A stretch of 64,000 bases of DNA from SXRF01 sp039808985 (GTDB lineage Bacteria; Pseudomonadota; Alphaproteobacteria; Rickettsiales; SXRF01): assembly GCA_039808985.1 (NCBI GenBank), contig JBDHUC010000007.1, positions 1-64,000 of the forward strand, read 5' to 3'. Both the position numbers and the translations under genes were made by a program. Positions 43,406 through 51,656 of this stretch are shown here, piece by piece (positions within the stretch are counted from its first letter, which is position 1; the number at the start of each line of letters is the position of its first letter). The notes under the pieces were generated by a model that made no database searches, was not told the origin of the DNA, and saw only the letters and a list, made by a program, of their open reading frames with translations.

Positions 43406-43482
43406 TATAGCAAAAATATTATAGCAAAAATATAGCAAATTATGTTCTTGTAAAAAATTACTGCTTCGCTAGGCTTGCGAAG
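43406..43482. repeat. Short direct repeats and a hairpin in the ppa/ruvB divergent region
   Basis: TATAGCAAAAATA occurs at 43406-43418 and 43420-43432, with a partial third (TATAGCAAAT, 43431-43440). A hairpin CTTCGC-TAGGCTT-GCGAAG follows at 43464-43482. They lie between the divergent ppa and ruvB genes, within a 212-base gap. These could be regulator sites or slippage products. Confidence 0.5.
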
Positions 43483-43522
43483 GCTCTTTATAAGTAACAT
43501 CGAGTAAGATATTTGCCCCAAA

Positions 43523-44572
43523 ATGGAAAACTCTAATAACAGGGTTATCGCCCCTTCCCTTGCTTCTGATGATATAGAGCAACAGGCTTTACGCCCCCTG
43601 TCTTTTGCTGACTTTACAGGGCAGGATGAAATCCGCGAGAATTTAAAAATATTTGTAAAAGCTGCGCGAGCGCGTGCTGATTCACTGGATCATGTATTGC
43701 TTTACGGCCCTCCAGGGCTTGGTAAAACCACTTTAGCACAGATTATCGCCAAGGAAATGGGGGTTGGCTTCCGTCCTACTTCCGGACCAATACTTACAAA
43801 GGCAGGGGATCTGGCAGCAGTGCTTACAAATTTACAGGCTGGTGACGTCTTATTTGTAGATGAGATACACCGTATGAATTCAGCGGTAGAAGAAATACTT
43901 TATCCGGCGATGGAGGACTACAAGCTAGACCTGATGATCGGCGAAGGCCCTGCTGCGCGCACTGTGCGTATCGACCTGCCTAAATTCACGCTGGTTGGAG
44001 CAACAACCCGGCTGGGTCTTATCTCTAATCCACTGCGTGACCGTTTTGGAATTCCGCTTCGCTTGCGTTTTTATGATTCCAGGGATTTGCAGAATGTTAT
44101 TGAACGCGCTGCCAGCCTGTTTTCTATAGAAATTACCAGGGACGGATCATATGAAATAGCGAAGCGTTCACGCGGAACCCCGCGCATTGCCCTGCGCCTT
44201 TTGCGCCGGGTGCGTGATTTTGCTCATGCGGCAGATAAAAAAAATATAGATGGAAAGCTTGCCGACCATGCCCTTAAAAGGCTGGAAGTTGACAGTATAG
44301 GCCTTGATTCCGCCGATCATCGCTACCTGCGTTATATAGCCGATCACTACCAGGGTGGCCCCGTTGGCGTAGAAACCATTGCCGCCGGGCTTTCTGAACA
44401 GCGTGATGCGATCGAAGAAACAATAGAGCCATATTTATTACAGGTTGGCTTTATACAGCGGACCCCTCGTGGGCGCATGCTTACAAAAACCTGCTTCATG
44501 CATTTAGGCCTTACCCCTCCTGCCACTCCCCCTGCCCTGTTTCCCGATATGGATATAAATAATGACGAATAA
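43523..44572 (+). CDS. ruvB: Holliday junction branch migration helicase RuvB
   Basis: The AAA+ motor of recombination. The 349-residue protein has Walker A GPPGLGKTTLAQII, Walker B VLFVDEIHRMN, sensor region VGATTRLGLISNPLRDRFG, and the C-terminal winged helix QVGFIQRTPRGR. Normal length. ruvA and ruvC are not in the window. It overlaps or abuts ybgC, which opens the Tol-Pal run. Confidence 0.98.
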   Translation: MENSNNRVIAPSLASDDIEQQALRPLSFADFTGQDEIRENLKIFVKAARARADSLDHVLLYGPPGLGKTTLAQIIAKEMGVGFRPTSGPILTKAGDLAAVLTNLQAGDVLFVDEIHRMNSAVEEILYPAMEDYKLDLMIGEGPAARTVRIDLPKFTLVGATTRLGLISNPLRDRFGIPLRLRFYDSRDLQNVIERAASLFSIEITRDGSYEIAKRSRGTPRIALRLLRRVRDFAHAADKKNIDGKLADHALKRLEVDSIGLDSADHRYLRYIADHYQGGPVGVETIAAGLSEQRDAIEETIEPYLLQVGFIQRTPRGRMLTKTCFMHLGLTPPATPPALFPDMDINNDE

Positions 44573-44999
44573 GAAAATGACGAATAAAAATATTCATACA
44601 TTTCCTATAAGGATTTATTATGAAGATACGGACGCGGCCAAAATAGTTTATTATGCGAATTATCTTAAATTTGCAGAACGGGCCAGGACCGAAGCATTGC
44701 GTCAATCAGGGATAGACCAGTCAGCTTTATTTAACGAACACAAAATCGGTTTTGTGGTCAGACGCTGCATTGTAGATTTTTTTAAGCCAGCAAAGCTAGA
44801 TGACCTCTTGACAATTGAGACACATTTGCACGATATAAGCAAAGTCAGTATGAACATGATGCAATATATAAAACGCGGCAATGAAATTCTGGTTGAAATA
44901 GAAGTAAAACTTGCCGTAGTTGGCGAGGATATGAAGCTTGCAAAGCTCCCGGATTTCGTACAAAAAGCAATGGTAAGAATTTTTTATAACAAAGATTAG
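44562..44999 (+). CDS. ybgC: Tol-Pal system acyl-CoA thioesterase YbgC
   Basis: A hotdog-fold thioesterase of 145 residues with the signature YYEDTDAAKIVYYANYLKF carrying the catalytic Asp. Two ATG codons, at 44562 and 44577, lie in an exact duplication of ATGACGAATAA; the second avoids overlap with ruvB. In Proteobacteria ybgC leads the tol operon and may act on acyl-ACP or phospholipid metabolism. Confidence 0.94.
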   Translation: MTNKKMTNKNIHTFPIRIYYEDTDAAKIVYYANYLKFAERARTEALRQSGIDQSALFNEHKIGFVVRRCIVDFFKPAKLDDLLTIETHLHDISKVSMNMMQYIKRGNEILVEIEVKLAVVGEDMKLAKLPDFVQKAMVRIFYNKD

Positions 45000-45039
45000 C
45001 ATAACAACATAAATAATATCATCAGAACAGGAAAATAAA

Positions 45040-45798
45040 ATGGCAGACCCAGCAACACTTTCCACAGTTTCCACCGCCGTGCAGGGCGTAGATTCCGCAA
45101 CCCTGGCCGGAAGCAGCGCTGCACACAGCTTTTCCATATTTGCCATGTTCATGCAGGCTGATTCGATTGTAAAATTCGTAATGATCATGCTGCTTATGGC
45201 GTCTTTCTGGTGCTGGGCAATTATTTTTGAAAAATACTTCCTGTTCCGCAGCGTAAAAAGCAAGGCGCATCGTTTTGAGGGCGAGTTCTGGTCAAGCGAA
45301 GCGCTGGATAAATTTTATGAGAAAGTAAAGAAGCGTGCCAATCATTCCATGGCTATTATTTTTGTTGCAGCAATGGAGGAATGGCTGCGCTCAAAAACCA
45401 CCGTGAACACCCCGTTGCAAGGTTTAAAATTAAGCCTGCGCGAGCGTGTGGTGCAGGTTATGCAGGTTGCGCGCAACCGCGAGCTTGAGCATCTTGAAAG
45501 TGGGCTTGGGTTCCTTGCAACAGTTGGCTCATCGGCTCCGTTCATAGGTTTATTTGGGACGGTATGGGGTATCATGAACAGCTTTCAGGCGATTGCCATT
45601 TCCAAAAACACTTCTCTTGCTGCGGTTGCACCAGGTATCGCCGAGGCGCTGCTTGCAACTGCGATAGGCCTTTTCGCGGCGATACCTGCGGTTATAGCCT
45701 ATAATAAATTTTCCAATGAGCTTGCCCATTTTTCCAACAAGCTGGAAGATTTCAGCACAGAATTCGATACGATCCTTTCACGCCAGTTGGAAGGGTAA
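45040..45798 (+). CDS. tolQ: TolQ inner-membrane motor subunit
   Basis: TolQ with TolR forms the proton-driven motor of the Tol-Pal system. The 252-residue protein has three helices, including MLLMASFWCWAIIFEKYFL, GLFGTVWGIMNSF and EALLATAIGLFAAIPAV. Length and layout are typical. Encoded between ybgC and tolR. Confidence 0.97.
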   Translation: MADPATLSTVSTAVQGVDSATLAGSSAAHSFSIFAMFMQADSIVKFVMIMLLMASFWCWAIIFEKYFLFRSVKSKAHRFEGEFWSSEALDKFYEKVKKRANHSMAIIFVAAMEEWLRSKTTVNTPLQGLKLSLRERVVQVMQVARNRELEHLESGLGFLATVGSSAPFIGLFGTVWGIMNSFQAIAISKNTSLAAVAPGIAEALLATAIGLFAAIPAVIAYNKFSNELAHFSNKLEDFSTEFDTILSRQLEG

Positions 45799-45801
45799 GC
45801 C

Positions 45802-46263
45802 ATGGGTGCAAGTTTAGGAGGCGGAAACGGCAGGAGCAATCGCAGGCGGAGCCATCGCGCCGACCGTTTTTCCGAGATAAATATCACCCCGATGGTGGAT
45901 GTGATGCTGGTGCTGCTTATTATATTCATGGTGGCGGCACCGATGATGACAAGCGGTGTTACAGTAGACCTTCCAAAAACTTCTGCAGCTCCGGTTTCGG
46001 GGCAGGATGAGCCTCTGTCCGTTTCAGTAACATCAGGGGGGAAGATATATATACAGAAAACCCAGGTTCAGCTTAAAGAGTTACAGGATAAACTGAAATC
46101 CATAGCTGGTGAGAAAAAAGATACCCGTATTTTTGTGCGTGGCGACAGAAATATTGATTACGGAAAAATGATGCAGGTAGTAGGTGAAATAAACGCTGCC
46201 GGATTCGTCAAGGTGGCGCTTATAACCGATGCAGTGGGCGCAAATGCGCCGGATAAGAGATAG
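45802..46263 (+). CDS. tolR: TolR stator-like subunit
   Basis: The 153-residue protein has one N-terminal helix with the conserved proton-carrying Asp in EINITPMVDVMLVLLIIFMV, followed by a periplasmic ExbD/TolR domain. It starts three bases after tolQ ends. Confidence 0.97.
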   Translation: MGASLGGGNGRSNRRRSHRADRFSEINITPMVDVMLVLLIIFMVAAPMMTSGVTVDLPKTSAAPVSGQDEPLSVSVTSGGKIYIQKTQVQLKELQDKLKSIAGEKKDTRIFVRGDRNIDYGKMMQVVGEINAAGFVKVALITDAVGANAPDKR

Positions 46264-46268
46264 GCAAA

Positions 46269-47123
46269 GTGCATAGTGAGCGCAGAACAGGCATAGCTTA
46301 TTCAGCAGCATTACATGTGCTGCTGGTAATCATTATGATTTTGGGGCTGCCTTCTTTCCTGAAAAATGAACCTCCGGTAATGCCTGATGCTATTACCGTA
46401 GAAGTTTTACCAATAAGCGAGCTTTCGAATGTAAAGCCTTCTGATGCGCCAAAGGCCGACAAGCAGAATGACGTTCCGGAAAAGGAAATGCCTAAGCCAA
46501 CTCCTCCGGTAAAAACCGCAGAAGCTACCCCTACCCCGCCTGAACCAGAGCCAGCGCCAGTTCCAACACCACCAAAGCCAGAGATAAAAAAGCCCGATAT
46601 AAAAAAGGTAGAAAAGCCTGAACCTCCAAAACCACTAAAGAAAGAAGAGAAGAAAGAAACCAAAAAAGCTGAGTCTGAGCTGGATGCCATATTGAAGTCG
46701 ATCAAGAATGATGCGGCAAAGGAAAAAACTACAGAGAAAAAAGAAGCGCCCAAAGAAAGGACGAGCGATTCTCCAAAAGCAATGTCTTCGAGGTTTGACC
46801 CAAGCCAGATGATGTCGCTTAGTGAAAAGGATGCGATAATGGGGCAGCTTTCCAAATGCTGGAATCCTCCGGCTGGAGCAAAGAACGCCCATGAATTGAT
46901 TGTTGTGATAAATGCACAGTTCAACAATGATGGAAGTTATATAAAAGCTGAGATAGCCCCTGAAAGCATGGGACGTTACAATTCCGACAGCTTTTTCAGG
47001 GCCGCAGCAGAAGCAGCATTGCGCGCTGTAAAGCAATGCAGTCCGCTTAAGGGGCTTTCTCCTGATAAATACGCGACATGGGGCAATATGGAACTTCATT
47101 TTGACCCACGCGATTTATTATAA
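46269..47123 (+). CDS. tolA: TolA bridging protein
   Basis: TolA spans the periplasm and contacts Pal and TolB. A GTG start at 46269 gives 284 residues: a membrane helix (about 9-28), a Pro/Lys/Glu-rich middle (about 45-165) with PTPPEPEPAPVPTPPKP, and a C-terminal domain (about 185-284) starting AIMGQLSKCWNPPAG. The middle is shorter and Pro-richer than the coiled coil of E. coli TolA. Confidence 0.95.
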   Translation: MHSERRTGIAYSAALHVLLVIIMILGLPSFLKNEPPVMPDAITVEVLPISELSNVKPSDAPKADKQNDVPEKEMPKPTPPVKTAEATPTPPEPEPAPVPTPPKPEIKKPDIKKVEKPEPPKPLKKEEKKETKKAESELDAILKSIKNDAAKEKTTEKKEAPKERTSDSPKAMSSRFDPSQMMSLSEKDAIMGQLSKCWNPPAGAKNAHELIVVINAQFNNDGSYIKAEIAPESMGRYNSDSFFRAAAEAALRAVKQCSPLKGLSPDKYATWGNMELHFDPRDLL

Positions 47124-47200
47124 AAATCGCATTGCATATTGACAATCGGATATGAATTATGAATATTTAACTACCCCAATTTTTATAAGGTAAATCACCC

Positions 47201-48502
47201 ATGCGCTCATTTAAAATTTCCGCCTTTTTTTGCTTTCTGACCATAGCGTTTTTTGCTGCCACAACAGCGAATGCGGCGCTACGTATTGATATTACAAAAG
47301 GCAACGCCGAGCCAATGCCAATCGCGATCCCTGACTTACCAGGCAGCCAGGTAGGTGCGGATATAACCCGTGTAGTTTCGGCTGATCTTGAGCGTTCAGG
47401 GTTATTCAGGCCAATCAGCCAAAGTTCTTTTATCGAGCATATAACAGCGCAGACAGTAACTCCTCGTTTTGCTGACTGGCGGCAGATAAACGCAGTCGCA
47501 CTTGTAACCGGCAGCATAAGCGATAGCGGCAACGGAAAGATAAAGGTTGCATTCCGCCTATGGGATGTTTACGGGCAGGAGCAGATAGCGGGTAAGGAAT
47601 ACAACACTTTCAGCAGCAACTGGCGCCGTATAGCACATATAATAGCTGATGAAATATACAAGCGCATGACCGGAGAAAATGGCTATTTTGACTCACGTGT
47701 GGTTTATGTTTCTGAAAGCGGCCCGGCAAAGAAGCGCGTAAAACGCCTTGCCATTATGGATCAGGATGGCGAAAACCATAAATTCCTGACTGATGGCCGT
47801 TACCTGGTGCTTACACCGCGTTTCTCTCCTAATTCACAGGAAATTTTATACATGTCATATGCTGGTAAACAGCCGCGTGTATTCATGCGCGACCTGCAGA
47901 CCGGGCGCGAGGAATCGCTGGGTAATTTTGAAGGTATGTCCTTCTCGCCGCGCTTTTCCAATGACGGTGGCTCTATAGTTATGTCAATAGCTAATGGCGG
48001 AAGCACACAGATTTACAAAATGAACCTGCGTGATCGCCGACTTGTGCGCCTGACCAGTGGCAGTGCAATCGACACTTCGCCAAGCTACTCTCCTGACGGT
48101 AGCCAGATAACATTTAACTCGGATCGTGGTGGTTCACAGCAGATTTATGTAATGAATTCCGATGGTAGCGGAGTAAAACGCATAAGCTTTGGTGATGGGC
48201 GTTACGGAACTCCGGTCTGGTCGCCACGTGGTGATTTAATAGCATTCACCAAGATGTCAGGGGGGAAATTCTACATAGGGGTTATGAAAACAGATGGCAG
48301 CGGCGAGCGTGTGCTTACCGAAAGCTTCCTCGACGAAGGCCCTACCTGGTCGCCTAACGGACGCGTAATAATGTTCCATCGTCAGGCCAGAGGCGGTAAT
48401 GTACGGCTATACAGCGTGGATATTACCGGCTCCAACCTGCGTGAAGTTCTTACGCCTATGGATGGCTCTGATCCAGCTTGGTCGCCACTGTTGCCATTAT
48501 AA
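47201..48502 (+). CDS. tolB: TolB periplasmic beta-propeller protein
   Basis: The 433-residue protein has a signal peptide (ending TANAA), an N-terminal alpha/beta domain (LRIDITKGNAEPMPIAIP) and a six-bladed propeller of repeats such as SYSPDGSQITFNSDRGGSQQIYV. It links Pal and TolA. A gap of 77 bases separates it from tolA, and 224 bases from pal; the latter gap holds no gene and a weak AT-rich promoter-like region. Confidence 0.98.
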   Translation: MRSFKISAFFCFLTIAFFAATTANAALRIDITKGNAEPMPIAIPDLPGSQVGADITRVVSADLERSGLFRPISQSSFIEHITAQTVTPRFADWRQINAVALVTGSISDSGNGKIKVAFRLWDVYGQEQIAGKEYNTFSSNWRRIAHIIADEIYKRMTGENGYFDSRVVYVSESGPAKKRVKRLAIMDQDGENHKFLTDGRYLVLTPRFSPNSQEILYMSYAGKQPRVFMRDLQTGREESLGNFEGMSFSPRFSNDGGSIVMSIANGGSTQIYKMNLRDRRLVRLTSGSAIDTSPSYSPDGSQITFNSDRGGSQQIYVMNSDGSGVKRISFGDGRYGTPVWSPRGDLIAFTKMSGGKFYIGVMKTDGSGERVLTESFLDEGPTWSPNGRVIMFHRQARGGNVRLYSVDITGSNLREVLTPMDGSDPAWSPLLPL

Positions 48503-48726
48503 CACAGCCGTATGATTTGTTCCTTATCTTATGTGATTGGTATTGATTTCTAACACGGTTTCGTTAATTGGTAATCCATTATTTAGTTGCTATAAGTTGC
48601 CTTGCCGCTAACTGTTACAACCAGTGCAATAACGCATTGATTTTACACAAAAATGCAGCTTTGCAATACAAAACGCAAAATTTGTTTGTCAGTCACTTTA
48701 AAATTTTATTGCATCAGGAGTCATTT

Positions 48727-49215
48727 ATGAATTTATTTGTAAAATCAATCGCTGTTCTTTCAGCAGTATTTCTACTTTCCGCTTGCGACACCAACCCAAA
48801 TGCAAACGGAAACGCTAATGGCGCGGGTGATACCGCTGGCATGAGTGGTGAAAACGGTAACTATCTTGATAAAGAACACACTGTTGGTGATCGCGTCCTG
48901 TTCGATGTGGATAGCTCCCAGCTCAGCGCAGAAGCCCAGCAGACCCTCAACGCACAGGCTGCATGGCTTAAGCAACATTCCAACCTGAGCATCACAATTG
49001 AAGGTCATTGTGATGAGCGCGGAACACGCGAATACAACATTGCTCTTGGTGAGCGCCGCGCTACTGCTGCTAAGAAATACTTAGTTGGCCTTGGCATTGC
49101 TTCGAATCGTATCTCGACCATCAGCTACGGCAAAGAGCGTCCGGCTGTAATTGGCTCTGATGAAGCTGCATGGAGCCAGAATCGTCGCGCTGTTTCAGTT
49201 GCAAACAACCAGTAA
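48727..49215 (+). CDS. pal: Peptidoglycan-associated lipoprotein Pal
   Basis: The ATG at 48727 has a CAGGAG site and begins a lipoprotein signal peptide with lipobox LLSAC; the frame extends upstream but is not needed. The 162-residue product has a Gly/Asn-rich linker and an OmpA-like domain with FDVDSSQLS, GHCDERGTREYN and the C-terminal NRRAVSV. It tethers the outer membrane to peptidoglycan. Confidence 0.98.
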   Translation: MNLFVKSIAVLSAVFLLSACDTNPNANGNANGAGDTAGMSGENGNYLDKEHTVGDRVLFDVDSSQLSAEAQQTLNAQAAWLKQHSNLSITIEGHCDERGTREYNIALGERRATAAKKYLVGLGIASNRISTISYGKERPAVIGSDEAAWSQNRRAVSVANNQ

Positions 49216-49246
49216 CAATGTGTCGGTAATAATATAATTTTATAAT

Positions 49247-49288
49247 CTTCGCCCCGTATCAAAACACTTGTATTGGTACGGGGCGAAG
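49247..49288 (+). terminator. Strong hairpin terminator after pal
   Basis: CTTCGCCCCGTA (49247-49258) pairs perfectly with TACGGGGCGAAG (49277-49288) around an 18-base loop, then TGTATTTAT. It separates pal from cpoB and would reduce read-through into it. Confidence 0.75.
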
Positions 49289-49311
49289 TGTATTTATAGA
49301 CTAAAATATCT

Positions 49312-50262
49312 ATGGTTATTATGAAAAAAAACTCAGTCCTGTTAATTACATCGCTATTTTTAATATTAGCTTCGCAACCAGTTCATGCCCAGAATATGGA
49401 TAATGATGCTGCTGGCGCGCGCATTGAAAAAATGGAGCGTGACCTTATGCTGTTGCAGCGTCAGGTTTCCCGTTCTTCAGGCAACCCATCATCTTCTGGC
49501 GCTCCGGCTGGCGGCAATGCCGATCTTGAAGTTCGCTTAAGCACCATGGAAGACCAGATACGCGACCTGCTAGGCAAGACAGAGCAGAATGAATTTCAGA
49601 ACCGCAGGTTGAATGAGTCGCTTGAGAAACTGCAACGGGATGTTGATTTTAGGTTTAACGAAGTGAACCATACTCCGCAATCTGCACCAAATTCCCAGGA
49701 AACGCTGGCAGCGCCATCAGGGCCAAGAAAAGTTCCTGATGAAAATACCAAATCCGAGCTTGATAAAAATGGCAGATCTTTAGGTAAAACAGTTGATACA
49801 GTAAGCAAGGGCAGCGATACGGCGGATGATGATACCGCTCCATCTGCCCCTTCTGGCCCATTGGAAACAAATTTTGCAACATCGCGTGACCATTACAATT
49901 ATGCATTCCGTCTTTTAAACCAGACTCAATATGACAAGGCGGCAGAGTCATTCGCTGGCTTTATAAAGAAATACCCTAAGGATCCGCTGGTAGGAAATGC
50001 CTATTACTGGCAGGGAGAAACTTACTATATTCGCCGTGATTATGTTAAGGCTGCCGACAGTTTCCGCCAGGGTTTTGAAGAATTACCAACAGGCCCTAAG
50101 GCTCCTGACAATCTGTTGAAACTAGCCATGACATTAAATGCCTTAAAGCGTGATAAGGAAGCTTGCGTAGTTCTTGGGCAGGTGGTTGCCAAGTTTAAGG
50201 CTTCTTCTGCCGCTGTTGCGCAAAAGGCTGAACAGGAACAAAAGCGCATTGATTGCAAATAG
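49312..50262 (+). CDS. cpoB: Cell division coordinator CpoB (YbgF)
   Basis: CpoB links Tol-Pal with PBP1B-type synthesis. A signal peptide ends near PVHAQ. A coiled coil follows (about residues 30-110), then a Ser/Pro-rich linker and a C-terminal TPR domain (about 190-316) with YNYAFRLLNQTQYDKAAESFAGF and YPKDPLVGNAYYWQGETYY. ATG 49312 or 49321 could start; neither has a strong ribosome site. Its 316 residues fit the family. Confidence 0.94.
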   Translation: MVIMKKNSVLLITSLFLILASQPVHAQNMDNDAAGARIEKMERDLMLLQRQVSRSSGNPSSSGAPAGGNADLEVRLSTMEDQIRDLLGKTEQNEFQNRRLNESLEKLQRDVDFRFNEVNHTPQSAPNSQETLAAPSGPRKVPDENTKSELDKNGRSLGKTVDTVSKGSDTADDDTAPSAPSGPLETNFATSRDHYNYAFRLLNQTQYDKAAESFAGFIKKYPKDPLVGNAYYWQGETYYIRRDYVKAADSFRQGFEELPTGPKAPDNLLKLAMTLNALKRDKEACVVLGQVVAKFKASSAAVAQKAEQEQKRIDCK

Positions 50263-51613
50263 CCAATCTTTAACCCCGGTATCTTCATCAGAATTTGATG
50301 AACTTGTGGCGGCAATTGGTTACTTTGAAAAAAATCCTGAGATAGCTATTGCCACTTCAGGTGGCGCTGACAGCATGGCTCTTCTTCTGCTGGCTGATAA
50401 CTGGGCAAAAAGCATAAATGGCCGCGTAATTTCACTTACAGTAAATCATAATCTGCGCCCGGAAGCTTCAAGCGAGGCGCTGCAGGTAGCTAAGTGGTGC
50501 AAAAAATATGATATAGAGCACCATATTTTATCATGGGAGCCTGATGTAGGGAATATACATGGCATCCAGGAAAGCGCCCGTAATGCGCGCTATAATTTGA
50601 TGACCGAGTGGTGCAATAAAAACAATATACTGCATTTGCTTCTGGCCCATCATATGGATGATCAGGTGGAAACCATGTTATTTCGCCTGGCGCGGGGCAG
50701 CAATCTTGATGGTTTAAGCGCAATGTCCGGGCAGACTATAGTTTCAGGGGTACGGCTTATCCGGCCTTTTCTGCATATAAATAAGGAAAGGCTTGTGCAT
50801 ACCCTGGAATCATCGGGGCAGGAATGGATAGAAGACCCATCAAACCATAATAACAAATACACAAGGGTAGCTATTCGTAACCAATTATCGAAATTAAGGG
50901 GTAAATCTGATATAAAACGCAGAACTACGTATGTTATTTCTAAATTCTCGAAATTTCGTAGTTTGATTGACAGCTATTTAGTCAGCCAAATAACTGATGC
51001 GGTTCAGATTTATCCTGAGGGTTATGCCATAATTGACATTGATAAATTCCTGAACACAGAACCCAATATTTCCGCAAAAATTCTTGGTAAGCTTATCTGC
51101 GCCTTAAACGGTGAAGCTCACCCACCACGTAGCGAAAAGCTGATAAATCTGGCTAAGCTTATAACAAATAAACGATTAAATAAAAAATATACTATCGGCG
51201 GCCTGTTATTTGAAATGCTGCCAAATAATAGGATTATTATTTACCGCGAGAGTAAATCCATAGGCAAACCAGCTATTATCAGGCCTAATGTCCCTACCCT
51301 GTGGGATAACAGGTTTATTTTAGAATGGCTGGCTGCTGATTCAGATGCTACCGCTTCTGAAATCAGGGCATTAGGCAGCGATGGCCTGGCGTATATAAAG
51401 AAAAATGCGCCGCATTTTCTTAAAAATGCCCCTCCGTCACGCATAATGCGCACATTACCATCGTTATGGCTACTTGAACAGTTGGTCTGCGTGCCCCATA
51501 TCAACTACATAAATAGTAATAATGGGGATAATATATGCGGTGTTAAAATTAAATTTTCTCCTGCAAAACAGCTTGCTGGTAGCAGTTTTTTCGTTATGAA
51601 TATGAATATATGA
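50249..51613 (+). CDS. tilS: tRNA(Ile)-lysidine synthase TilS
   Basis: TilS changes the CAU anticodon of tRNA-Ile to lysidine-AU so that AUA is read as Ile. The PP-loop SGGADSMALLLLA and LAHHMDDQVETMLFRLARG identify it, with a C-terminal domain to about residue 450. There is no ATG near the start; TTG 50249 with AGGA 11 bases upstream is the best choice and overlaps cpoB by 14 bases. A longer frame reaches TTG 50174. Confidence 0.92.
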   Translation: MIANSQSLTPVSSSEFDELVAAIGYFEKNPEIAIATSGGADSMALLLLADNWAKSINGRVISLTVNHNLRPEASSEALQVAKWCKKYDIEHHILSWEPDVGNIHGIQESARNARYNLMTEWCNKNNILHLLLAHHMDDQVETMLFRLARGSNLDGLSAMSGQTIVSGVRLIRPFLHINKERLVHTLESSGQEWIEDPSNHNNKYTRVAIRNQLSKLRGKSDIKRRTTYVISKFSKFRSLIDSYLVSQITDAVQIYPEGYAIIDIDKFLNTEPNISAKILGKLICALNGEAHPPRSEKLINLAKLITNKRLNKKYTIGGLLFEMLPNNRIIIYRESKSIGKPAIIRPNVPTLWDNRFILEWLAADSDATASEIRALGSDGLAYIKKNAPHFLKNAPPSRIMRTLPSLWLLEQLVCVPHINYINSNNGDNICGVKIKFSPAKQLAGSSFFVMNMNI

Positions 51614-51656
51614 TTTAATTAGATTATTTAATTACATTTTTTGGAGAACCATAAGC

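Noticed and set aside
46298..46927. Gly/Ser/Phe-rich minus-strand frame opposite tolA
   Set aside because: It arises from reading the Lys/Glu/Pro-rich tolA middle backwards; not a real repeat protein.
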